From the NCBI GenBank assembly GCA_050997195.1, contig JBPCRE010000266.1:1-34457 (forward strand): a stretch of 34,457 nt of DNA, in the 5' to 3' direction. Under the pieces are notes generated by a model. It ran no database searches and was not told the DNA's origin. It worked only from the letters and a program-made list of their open reading frames with translations. The position numbers were made by a program, and so were the translations under genes. Positions 24,966 through 32,920 of the stretch are shown here, in pieces. Position 1 is the first letter of the stretch. Every line of letters starts with the position of its first letter. The stretch is from JACCZP01 sp050997195. Lineage in GTDB: Bacteria; Actinomycetota; Thermoleophilia; Solirubrobacterales; Thermoleophilaceae.

Positions 24966-26290
24966 CACCCGCCTCCGTGCGCACGCGGCGTCCCCGGAGG
25001 CAGGCGGTCGCCCTGGCCATCCGGGCGCGCCCGGCGCCGCAGGCGCTCGCGGAGCGCCGCCTCGATCGTGCCGGCCACCCCGGACCAGGTCCGGCCGGCC
25101 ACCCACGCCCCGGCGGCGCGGCCCACCCGAGCCCGCCGCTCGGGGTCCTCGAGCAGTCCGAGCACCGCGTCGGCCAGTGCCGCGGGCTCCGGTTCGGCCA
25201 GGGTGATGAGCTCCCCGTCGGTCCCGAACACCGCCTCCGCGCTCGCGCCCCGGACGTCCACCACGGGCAGGCCGCTCGCCATCATCTCCTGGGGGACCAG
25301 CGAGTAGTTGGTCAGCGAGAGGACCATGCCCACCGCGGCGCGGTTGTAGAGTTCGGCCAGCCGGACCGGATCGACGACCCCGAGGAACTCGTAGCGAAAG
25401 GGGGCGTCGGGCGGCCGGCCGTCGCCGTACATCACGACCCGCGTGCGGGGCCGGCGGCGCACCACGTCGGCCAGGGCGAGGATGCCGAGCTCGGTCCCCC
25501 GCCGCGGCGTGTACTGCCGCGCGTAGAAGGCCACCGTGTCCGCGTCGCGCTCGCGTCCGAGGTCTCGGTAGAGGCCGTGGTCCACGGCCAGCTCGAAGGC
25601 CTCGGCGTCGGCCCCGTGACGCTCGCGCAGCACGTCGCGAAGCCAGGGGCTCGCGCAGAGGCAGGTCATGCCGGCGCGGTAGGTCTCCTCGGCCCACAGC
25701 GCCTGGGCCGAGGTGGCGTGGAACTCGGGCTCGTGGTCCTGCACCAGGTAGGCCTTGAGGCCGCAGCCGGGGAGCCCCTTCACCGCGTACACGCTCTGCC
25801 ACCCGGTGGCCACGGCCACGTCGGCCCCGCGCCACCCCTCGAGGTCGCGGTGTACCTCGCCGGCGATCGGCACGAAGCCCTCGAGGATCTCCCGGTGGAT
25901 GGCCTCGCGACTCTGCGGCAGCAGGCCCCAGGGGTCGTGGAGCCACACCGAGCACGTGTGTCCGCGCCGCTCGAGCTCGCGGGCGATGGTCAGGAGGGTG
26001 GTGTGGCCCCCGCTGCGCCGCTGGTAGGGAGGGATGACCCACGCCACGTGCAGCGGCCCCTCGGCCCGGGAGGCCGGGATCGGGACGAGCGGCGCTCCGG
26101 GCGCCTTCGAGGAGCGGCCCACGAAGTCCCACGCGTACCGCTCGTCATCCGCCGGCACGACGCTGCCCCCGTAGTGGGGCGCGAGCCCGCTCCGGGGCGC
26201 CGTCCGGCCTCGAGGGCCTCGGGCCGGCGTGGGGCGGCCCCGCCGGAGGGCCTCGCGCGCCCGGCGCGCCGCACCCCGGGGCCCCGTCAC
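24965..26290 (-). CDS. GT4 glycosyltransferase, WsaF-like, stand-alone copy
   Basis: The 441-residue GT-B protein has a basic 40-residue lead, then ERYAWDFVGR, HVAWVIPPYQRRSGGHTTLL (glycine-rich first loop), LVQDHEPEFHATSAQALWAE and SPWLRDVLRERHG. SLVPQEMMASGLPVVDVRG is at the donor site. The QDHEPEF block followed by AEETYRAG resembles WsaF-type rhamnosyltransferases. It is strongly similar to the second half of the fusion gene just upstream, apart from the missing GT2 part. The GTG start overlaps the fusion's stop by four bases. Rhamnose as donor is suggested by the resemblance and by rmlC nearby. Confidence 0.88.
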   Translation of the reverse strand: MTGPRGAARRAREALRRGRPTPARGPRGRTAPRSGLAPHYGGSVVPADDERYAWDFVGRSSKAPGAPLVPIPASRAEGPLHVAWVIPPYQRRSGGHTTLLTIARELERRGHTCSVWLHDPWGLLPQSREAIHREILEGFVPIAGEVHRDLEGWRGADVAVATGWQSVYAVKGLPGCGLKAYLVQDHEPEFHATSAQALWAEETYRAGMTCLCASPWLRDVLRERHGADAEAFELAVDHGLYRDLGRERDADTVAFYARQYTPRRGTELGILALADVVRRRPRTRVVMYGDGRPPDAPFRYEFLGVVDPVRLAELYNRAAVGMVLSLTNYSLVPQEMMASGLPVVDVRGASAEAVFGTDGELITLAEPEPAALADAVLGLLEDPERRARVGRAAGAWVAGRTWSGVAGTIEAALRERLRRRARPDGQGDRLPPGTPRAHGGG

Positions 26291-28491
26291 GCCGGCCTCG
26301 AGAGCAGCGGGGGCGCCTCGCTCCCGGTCCCCGCTTGCGCGCCTACCGGCACGCGGGCACGCCGGAGCAGCCGATCACGGAGCGCGGCCTCGATCTCGAG
26401 GACCGCGCCCGCCCACGTGCGTGGCGCCACCAGCTCGCGTGCCCGCCCGGCCATCGCCGTCCGGCCCTCGGGATCCTCGAGGAGCTCGAGGATCGCGTCG
26501 GCCAGCGGACCAGGCTCGGGCTCGGCCAGGGCGATCGCCTCGCCGCCCGGCCCGAACGCGCGCTCGACGCTCGGGCCGCGCACGTCCACCACGGGAAGGC
26601 CGCAGGCCATCATCTCCTGGGGCACCAGGGAGTAGTTGGTCAGCGAGAGCGCCATGCCCACGGCGGCGCCGTTGTAGAGCTCGACCAGCCGCTCGGGAGG
26701 GGCCACGCCGGCCAGCTCGTAGTCGAAGGGGGCCTCGGGGGGCTGGGCGTCCCCGAACATGACGACGCGCGTTCGCGGGCGCCGCCGCAGCACTTCGGCC
26801 AGCGCGAGGATTCCGAGCTCCGTGGCCCGCCGTGGGGTGTGCGGCCGGGCGTAGAAGAGCACCGTGTCGGGGTCGCGCTCACTACCCCGATCGGCGTAGA
26901 CCGCGTGGTCGAGGCCGAAGGCGAAGGCGTCGGCGTCGGCGTCGTGGCGCTCGCGCAGGAGATCGCGGAGCCACGTGCCGCCGCACAGGCAGAGCAGGCC
27001 CGCGCGATAGGTCTCCTCGGCCCACCGCGACTGCGCCGAAGTGGGATAGAACGCCGGCTCGTAGTCGAGCACGAGGTAGCTCCGAAGGCGGCAGCGCTCG
27101 AGCCCCTTGACGGCGTACGCCGTCTGCCAGCCGGTGGCGATCGCCACGTCCGCCCCCGTCCAGGCCTCGAGGCCCTTGAAGACCGGTCCGGCGATCGGGG
27201 CGAAGCCCTCGACGATCTCGCGCCGGAGCACCTCCGCCGGCCGGGGCATCCAGTTGAGGGGGTCGTGGACCCAGACCGAGCAGGTGTGCCCGGCCCGCTC
27301 GAGCTCCCGAGCGATCCTCAGCACCGCGGTGTGGCCGCCGCTCCCCGGTGCGTAGGGCGGAATGACCCACGCCAGGTGCAGCGGCCCGGCGGCCTCGGAG
27401 GCGCAGACCGGGGCGAGCGGGGCGGCCGGGGTCGTCGAGGTGCGCCCGACGAAGTCCCACGGGTAGCGCTCCGTGCGTGGGCGCACGATCGTGCCGCCGT
27501 GGCGGGGGCGAAGCACCGCCGGGCCCGTGCCCTCGAGCGAGAGCCGGCGTTCAAGGCCCGGAGGTAGGCGGTGGGAGCGCGCACCGAGCGCGGAGAACAC
27601 GGCGCGCCCGCCGTGGTGAGCGGCGCTGCGGCCCGCGAGCGCGACGCGGCTCGCGGGGCCACCGGCACGGCCACGGCGCACAGCGAAGGCGACGTCGCGG
27701 CGGGTGGCGGCCAGCGTGCGGCGCACGAGCGCGCGCGGCGCGAGGGGCTCCACGTGGCCCACCGTCAGGCGCAGGCCGCGGTACTCGTCGAAGTAGCGGC
27801 GCATGAAGTCCCACCACGGATAGTCGTGGGCGTGCAGCACGCCGGCGTTCGGCACGAACGCCTTGCGCCAGCCGGCCGCCATCGCGTCGCGGGCGAAGGC
27901 CTGGTCCTCGGCGTAGGCCACGTCGCGGAAGCGGACCGCCTCCCAGCAGCGCCGGTGCACGCAGGAGTTCACGTTCGAGAAGAACGCCGCCGGACCCGGC
28001 ACCACTTGAGCCTGGAGCGTCACCGCGCCGTCCGGGCTCATCCCGGCGAAGAACTCATCGAGCTCCCGGGCCACCGGTGGCCGCGTGTCCGGGCGCGGAA
28101 GGTGGGGGCCGAAGGCGAGGCCGATCCGCTCCTCGACCGAGAGGGCCTCGACGAGGCGCCGAAGCCAGCCCGTATCGGCCGGCGTCGCGTCCTGGGTGAG
28201 GAAGGCCACGCACTCTCCGCGGGCCAGCTCCACGGCCCGGTTGCGCGTGCGCCCGTGGCCGAACTCTCCCGGGGAGATCGGCTCGACCCGGACGCCGGCG
28301 TGCCGGGCGATCTCGAGCGATCCGTCAGTCGACCCCGAGTCGACGACCAGGGTCTCGACCTCACCCTCGAGCTCCTGGGCCGCCACCGCGTCGAGCACCT
28401 CGGCCAGATACCGGGCGCCGTCCTTGACGGGAATGGCCACGGTCACCGCCGGTGCTCGGTCCGCCGAGGCCCCCGTCTCCGGGGCGGCCAT
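26287..28491 (-). CDS. Bifunctional GT2-GT4 glycosyltransferase fusion
   Basis: The 734-residue product joins two transferases. Residues about 14-270 are GT2: VVDSGSTDGS (49-58), FLTQDATPADTGW and the acidic AEDQAFARD block (194-202), as in rhamnosyltransferases. An Arg/Ala-rich linker (about 270-340) leads to a GT4 part from ERYPWDFVGR (341-350) to the end, with VIPPYAPGSGGHTAV, LDYEPAFYPTSAQ and SLVPQEMMACGLPVVD. The GT4 half matches the stand-alone gene downstream almost motif for motif. Such fusions can add two linkages in turn on a growing chain. Its ATG directly abuts the permease stop with no gap. Confidence 0.92.
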   Translation of the reverse strand: MAAPETGASADRAPAVTVAIPVKDGARYLAEVLDAVAAQELEGEVETLVVDSGSTDGSLEIARHAGVRVEPISPGEFGHGRTRNRAVELARGECVAFLTQDATPADTGWLRRLVEALSVEERIGLAFGPHLPRPDTRPPVARELDEFFAGMSPDGAVTLQAQVVPGPAAFFSNVNSCVHRRCWEAVRFRDVAYAEDQAFARDAMAAGWRKAFVPNAGVLHAHDYPWWDFMRRYFDEYRGLRLTVGHVEPLAPRALVRRTLAATRRDVAFAVRRGRAGGPASRVALAGRSAAHHGGRAVFSALGARSHRLPPGLERRLSLEGTGPAVLRPRHGGTIVRPRTERYPWDFVGRTSTTPAAPLAPVCASEAAGPLHLAWVIPPYAPGSGGHTAVLRIARELERAGHTCSVWVHDPLNWMPRPAEVLRREIVEGFAPIAGPVFKGLEAWTGADVAIATGWQTAYAVKGLERCRLRSYLVLDYEPAFYPTSAQSRWAEETYRAGLLCLCGGTWLRDLLRERHDADADAFAFGLDHAVYADRGSERDPDTVLFYARPHTPRRATELGILALAEVLRRRPRTRVVMFGDAQPPEAPFDYELAGVAPPERLVELYNGAAVGMALSLTNYSLVPQEMMACGLPVVDVRGPSVERAFGPGGEAIALAEPEPGPLADAILELLEDPEGRTAMAGRARELVAPRTWAGAVLEIEAALRDRLLRRARVPVGAQAGTGSEAPPLLSRPA

Positions 28492-29322
28492 CTAGAGGTC
28501 CTCGGCCAGGCCCCGTGAGGCCTGCCTGAGCGCCCAGGCGCTCAGCGCGATGACGGCCAGCGTCACGGCCAGCGGGACGAGCAGGAGCACGGGCGAGCCG
28601 GCGGCCTGGGCGGCGGTGGGCGCGTTCGGGTCGATGAGCCAGACACGCACCTGCTGCACGATCACCGAGAAGGGGTTGACCATGAGAAGCGGCCGGAACG
28701 ACGCGGGTACGGCCTCGATCGCGTAGATGATCGGGGAGCCCCAGAACATGAGCTGCAGGAGCACCTCCCATATGGGACGCATGTCCCGGAACTTGACGTA
28801 GAGCACGGCGAGCGCCAGCGACACGCACGCCGCCGCGGCCACGAGGCCGAGCACCACCGGGATCACGAGCAGCCAGGTCAGACGAGGCGTGACGCCGTCG
28901 AAGAGCGCGAGGCCTACTACCACCGCGAGCCCGAGCGCGGAGTTGACGGCGGCGGTGAGGGTCACGGCCACCGGCACGGCGGCACGGGGGAAGGCCACCT
29001 TGCGCAGCAGGTTGTCGCGCTGCACGAAGGACTGGAGCGCCGCGCTCGTGGCCTCCGAGAAGAACGAGTAGAGCACGATCCCCGTGAGCAGGACCACCGG
29101 GTAGTGGGGCACCGCATTGCCGAAGCGCACGATCTGGGTGAAGACCACGAAGAGGATCCCGAAGAGCAGCAGCGGGCGCAGGAGCGTCCACATGTAGCCG
29201 AGCACCGAGCCGAAGTAGCGGAGCTTGAACTCGGTGCTGGCAAGCGCCGCCGTGACGTACAGGAAGTGGCGGAACCCGGAGACGCCGCGCGCGCGCGGCA
29301 GGGAGACGGTGTGCGCTTCCAC
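28492..29322 (-). CDS. ABC-2 polysaccharide exporter permease (system 2)
   Basis: This 276-residue Wzm/TagG-like permease has the amphipathic start FKLRYFGSVLGYMWTLLRPL, about six TM helices, and the conserved cytoplasmic block LYVKFRDMRPIWEVLLQ. FWGSPIIYAIEAVP and VNPFSVIVQQVR close the conserved part. A GTG start lies five bases after the ATPase stop, so the two form a pair. It should export a lipid-linked glycan built by the fusion and GT4 enzymes encoded downstream. It is only distantly similar to the system 1 permease, which argues for a separate substrate. Confidence 0.93.
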   Translation of the reverse strand: MEAHTVSLPRARGVSGFRHFLYVTAALASTEFKLRYFGSVLGYMWTLLRPLLLFGILFVVFTQIVRFGNAVPHYPVVLLTGIVLYSFFSEATSAALQSFVQRDNLLRKVAFPRAAVPVAVTLTAAVNSALGLAVVVGLALFDGVTPRLTWLLVIPVVLGLVAAAACVSLALAVLYVKFRDMRPIWEVLLQLMFWGSPIIYAIEAVPASFRPLLMVNPFSVIVQQVRVWLIDPNAPTAAQAAGSPVLLLVPLAVTLAVIALSAWALRQASRGLAEDL

Positions 29323-29327
29323 TTCGG

Positions 29328-30620
29328 CTAGGACACGCGCGAGGGCGCGGCGGAGCGTTCGGCCGGGCGGATCTCGGTGGCGTGGGGGAGATCGACGATC
29401 GAGTTCGTGAACTGGTCGGCGTGCACCGTGAGGTGTGCGGCGTCCTCGCGCCAGTCGGCGAAGCGCTTGGCGTCGCGGTAGGCGACGGCCGGCGCCGCGC
29501 TGTAGGGGCCCTCGCCGAGGTAGGCCTCGAAGCGCAGGGTGTAGAGCGCCTCGTCCCCGGGGGAGAAGGAGCCCGTGGAGATCCGGTCGAAGATCGTGTT
29601 GGTCACCCAGACGTGGTCGCCGCGCTCGTTCTTCAGGATGATCCCGAACACCGGGTCCTCATGGGCCTTGTGGAAGCGGACGCGGGCTCGGAAGACGGCC
29701 GAGTCGCCCTGGCGGATCGGCGCGCTGCGGTCTCCGCTTCCGTCCTCGAACCACGCCTCGAGGATCTCCGCCGAGCCGTCTCCCCAGCGCGTGCCCGTGC
29801 TCTGCGCCCGGTGCTCCTCGTCGAGGCGGCTCATGCCGAGCTGCTGCTGGTAGTAGGCCTGGATCACCTCCCGGGGATCGCCCATGGCCGCGATCCGCCC
29901 GCGGTCGAGGAGGATCGCGCGATCACAGAAGCGCTCGACGGTGGGCAGGTCGTGGGTCACGTAGATCACGGTGCGGCCCTCGCGCTTCAGCCGCCGGAAG
30001 GTCTCGAAGCACTTCTCCTGGAAGCGCGAGTCCCCTACGGCGAGCACCTCGTCGACGAGGTAGATGGATGCGTCGGCCTGGATCGCGGCTGCGAAGCCCA
30101 GGCGCACCTGCATGCCCGAGGAGTAGTTCTTGAGCTTGAGGTCGGCAAAGCGCTCGAGCTCGGAGAAGGCGAGGATCTCGGGCAGGAGCGTCCGCGCCCG
30201 CGCTGGGGATATGCCGAGCAGGGTGGCGTTGACCACGACGTTGTCGCGCGCCGTGAGCTCGGGGTTGAAGCCCAACCCGAGCCCAAGGAAGGGCGGGATG
30301 CGGTCGTTGACCCGGACGCGCCCCCCGGACTCGGGGGCGTAGATCCCGGCGAGGATCTTGAGCAGCGTGCTCTTGCCGGATCCGTTGCGGCCGACGATCC
30401 CGAGGAACTCGCCCTCGGGAACCTCGAAGGACACGTCGCGAAGCGCGCGAAACTCGGTGACCGCCCGCGAGCGCCGCGGGTGCAGGATGCGCTGCTTGAT
30501 GGTCGTGGTCTTCTCGTGCGGGAGGCGGAAGGACTTCGAGAGCCCTTCCACGCTCACGGCCGGCCGCGCAGCTGCGCCGTCCCCCTCTGCTGCGTCAGAG
30601 ATGGCTGACGCCGCGCTCAC
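29328..30620 (-). CDS. Wzt-like ABC transporter ATP-binding protein with C-terminal domain (system 2)
   Basis: The 430-residue protein has Walker A GRNGSGKS (77-84), signature YSSGM (166-170), Walker B IYLVDE (186-191) and the H-loop His223 (VTHD). From about residue 270 there is a beta-rich C-terminal domain with AVFRARVRFHKAHEDPVFG and NTIFDRISTGSF. This is the pattern of the Wzt carbohydrate-binding domain that recognises the glycan before export. GTG at 30620 gives a four-base overlap with the UPF0104 gene (GTGA). The open frame continues further upstream but in antisense to that gene, so I reject a longer start. It pairs with the permease at 28492-29322. Confidence 0.93.
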   Translation of the reverse strand: MSAASAISDAAEGDGAAARPAVSVEGLSKSFRLPHEKTTTIKQRILHPRRSRAVTEFRALRDVSFEVPEGEFLGIVGRNGSGKSTLLKILAGIYAPESGGRVRVNDRIPPFLGLGLGFNPELTARDNVVVNATLLGISPARARTLLPEILAFSELERFADLKLKNYSSGMQVRLGFAAAIQADASIYLVDEVLAVGDSRFQEKCFETFRRLKREGRTVIYVTHDLPTVERFCDRAILLDRGRIAAMGDPREVIQAYYQQQLGMSRLDEEHRAQSTGTRWGDGSAEILEAWFEDGSGDRSAPIRQGDSAVFRARVRFHKAHEDPVFGIILKNERGDHVWVTNTIFDRISTGSFSPGDEALYTLRFEAYLGEGPYSAAPAVAYRDAKRFADWREDAAHLTVHADQFTNSIVDLPHATEIRPAERSAAPSRVS

Positions 30621-31636
30621 GACGGAGGACGGTAGCCGTGGCCCCGGGCGAGCAGCAAGGAGAGGCCGGCGAAGAGGAGCTCCACGCCGGTGACCATGAT
30701 GCGCGCGGCCACCGCGACGGCGAGCGCCACGGCCGTGGGCAGGACGGGGGCGAGCGCGGCTACGAGCCCGGCCTCGCGGGCGCCGAGTCCGGCGGGGAGG
30801 ATGAAGGCGAGCACCGACACGGTGAACCCCACCGCCCAGGAGGACACGAGCGTGGGCAGGTCCTCGACCGATACCGGATAGAGGCTCTTGGCGAAGGCGT
30901 ACACGCCGAGGCCGGCGACGAGGAACATCGTGAGCGATACGGCCCAGCAGGCGAGCAGCGTGCGTGGACGCAGCGAGAGGGGCAGCGGCTCGCGGCCGAT
31001 GCGGGTGAGGCCGAAGTTGGCCAGCGGGTGGAAGATCGCCGGATGGAGCGAGGCCAGCGCCGCGAGGGGAAGGACGAGCACGAGGTAGCGAAGCGGCTGG
31101 GCCTCGAGCGCCTCGAGCCCGATCACCGCGTAGGCGCCCACCGTGAGCGCCCCCGCCACCCCGAGGGCCACCTCGTAGACGATCGAGGCCAGGCACACGC
31201 GCTGGGGCACCCCCTCCTTCGCGGCCATGGTCACGCGACCCACGATGAGCAGGGCGTTGGTGGGCACGTAGCGCGCGAGCAGCGAGGAGGCCCATATCTG
31301 GCGCGAGCGCGCGCGGCCGATCGGGTGGCCGAGCCCTGCGAGCACCATGCGCCACATCTCGGCGTTCAGCGCCAGCATGCCCCCGAAGCCGAGCACCGAG
31401 AGGGCCAGCCACCCCGGCTCGAAGCGCCAGTCCTGCTCGGGGAGCCGCTGCCACTGGCTGGCCACCGCCACCACGAGGAAGGTGACCACGAGAGCCACCA
31501 GGGCGTAGCGGAGCACCCGAGCGAGCCCCGGGCGCTCACGCACTCCCCTCGAGACGGTGGTGGCCGCGGCCCCGGCACGTCCGGCCAGGCCGGGGCGAGG
31601 CGCCTCGGACACCTCGGGCTCGAGGGGCTTGGTCAT
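30617..31636 (-). CDS. UPF0104 / lysylphosphatidylglycerol synthase TM-region family membrane protein
   Basis: This 339-residue protein has a basic cytoplasmic lead of about 40 residues and about eight TM helices. The block FILPAGLGAREAGLVAAL near the C-terminus is the family's PGGxGxREA-type signature, and ARYVPTNALLIVGRV is an earlier conserved region. Members include the flippase part of MprF and many uncharacterised proteins in glycolipid clusters. It could move or present a lipid intermediate. It overlaps lhgO (ATGA) and the ABC ATPase (GTGA) by four bases each, so it is part of the operon. It lacks the MprF synthase domain. Confidence 0.85.
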   Translation of the reverse strand: MTKPLEPEVSEAPRPGLAGRAGAAATTVSRGVRERPGLARVLRYALVALVVTFLVVAVASQWQRLPEQDWRFEPGWLALSVLGFGGMLALNAEMWRMVLAGLGHPIGRARSRQIWASSLLARYVPTNALLIVGRVTMAAKEGVPQRVCLASIVYEVALGVAGALTVGAYAVIGLEALEAQPLRYLVLVLPLAALASLHPAIFHPLANFGLTRIGREPLPLSLRPRTLLACWAVSLTMFLVAGLGVYAFAKSLYPVSVEDLPTLVSSWAVGFTVSVLAFILPAGLGAREAGLVAALAPVLPTAVALAVAVAARIMVTGVELLFAGLSLLLARGHGYRPPS

Positions 31637-32892
31637 CGCCTGAGTGTGAACGCCGCGTCGGCCCGGTCAGCGATCAGGCGCGCGATGGCAAGCGACGCGG
31701 TGGCCGCGGGCGAGGGAGCGTTGCGCACGTGGAGGGCCCCATCGGTCTCCGAGAACACGAAGTCGTCGATCAGGGTGCCGTCGCGCCCGAGGGCCTGCGC
31801 GCGCACGCCGGAGGGGCCGGGCCGCGCGTCCCCGGGGCGCAGCTCGGGCACGTAGCGCGCCGCCTCGGCCATGAACGCGCGCGGGCTCGCGGCGTGGCGC
31901 ATCTCGGTGAGCCCGTGGCGCCACCAGCGCCGGGCCATCCGCCAGCTTCCGGGCCAGGTGAGCGTGGCGCGCAGATCGGCGCCGCGCACGTGACGGAGCG
32001 CGTAGGCGTCGCGGGCTCCCGCGAGCAGGGCGGTGGGGCCCACGAGCACCTCGCCGTCGGTGTGCCGGGTCAGGTGCACGCCGAGGAAGGGAAGGCTCGG
32101 GTCGGGCACCGGGTAGATCATCCCGCGCACGAGATGGCGCCGCTCGGGAGCCAGCCGCAGCCACGCACCGCGGAAGGGCACGATGCGCGGATCCTCGGGC
32201 GCGCCCGAGGCCCGGGCCAGGCGATCGGCCCAGCCCCCGGCGCAGAACACCACGTGCCGCGCGCGCAGCTCGCCGCGCTCGTGGCGAAGGTGCGTGCGCC
32301 CGCCTCGGCGGTCGAGGCCCGTGACCGCGCAGCCCGTGCTCACCGTGGCGCCGGCCGCGCGCACGTCCTCGGCGAAGGCTCGCGCCACCTCCGTGAAGTC
32401 CACAACGCCGGTATCGGGCGAGTGAAGGGCGGCCACCCCGCGGGCGTGGGGCTCGACGTCGGGGATCTGGGCCCCGGTGAGACGCCGCAGGCCGGGCACG
32501 CCGTTGGCGTTGCCGCGGCGCTCGAGCTCCTCGAGTCGGGGGAGCTCCGCGGCGCTCGTGGCCACGATGAGCTTGCCGAGGCGCTCGGCGTTCACGCCCC
32601 GCTCCTCGCAGTAGGCGTAGAGCTCGCGGGCGCCGCTCACGCACAGCTCGGCCTTCAGCGAGCCCGGCTTGTAGTAGATGCCCGCGTGCACCACGCCCGA
32701 GTTGTGCCCGGTCTGGTGGAAGCCCACCTCGTCCTCCTTCTCGAGCACGCGCACCGAGAGCTCGGGGTGGCGCGCGGTCATCTCCCGGGCCACGGCCAGG
32801 CCGAGGATGCCGGCGCCCACCACGGCGAGGTCGCACTCCCCGGTCGGAGGGTCGGTGGGGAGCACGGTCGGGACGGCGGCTTCGTGGGTCAC
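31633..32892 (-). CDS. lhgO: FAD-dependent L-2-hydroxyglutarate oxidase family protein (LhgO)
   Basis: The 419-residue DAO-fold flavoprotein has the FAD motif VVGAGILGLAVA (24-35), a matching EKE acidic strand end, and the LhgO hallmark GHNSGVVHAGIYYKPGSLKA (62-81). Further landmarks are VVFCAGGWADRLA, PFRGAWLRL and PDPSLPFLGVHLTRH. LhgO oxidises L-2-hydroxyglutarate to 2-oxoglutarate and passes electrons to the membrane quinone pool. It is the first gene of the leftward series and overlaps the next gene by four bases, which is odd for a housekeeping repair enzyme. A related hydroxyacid could be the real substrate. The start is GTG; the divergent MFS gene begins only 28 bases away. Confidence 0.92.
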   Translation of the reverse strand: MTHEAAVPTVLPTDPPTGECDLAVVGAGILGLAVAREMTARHPELSVRVLEKEDEVGFHQTGHNSGVVHAGIYYKPGSLKAELCVSGARELYAYCEERGVNAERLGKLIVATSAAELPRLEELERRGNANGVPGLRRLTGAQIPDVEPHARGVAALHSPDTGVVDFTEVARAFAEDVRAAGATVSTGCAVTGLDRRGGRTHLRHERGELRARHVVFCAGGWADRLARASGAPEDPRIVPFRGAWLRLAPERRHLVRGMIYPVPDPSLPFLGVHLTRHTDGEVLVGPTALLAGARDAYALRHVRGADLRATLTWPGSWRMARRWWRHGLTEMRHAASPRAFMAEAARYVPELRPGDARPGPSGVRAQALGRDGTLIDDFVFSETDGALHVRNAPSPAATASLAIARLIADRADAAFTLRR

Positions 32893-32920
32893 GGGAGAGG
32901 AGACGCTAGAGGCCCCTCCG

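Noticed and set aside
30621..31454. Upstream extension of the system 2 ATPase to 708 residues
   Set aside because: The added part is antisense-free but in another frame over the UPF0104 gene on the same strand, and is Arg/Ala nonsense; GTG at 30620 fits the overlap pattern.
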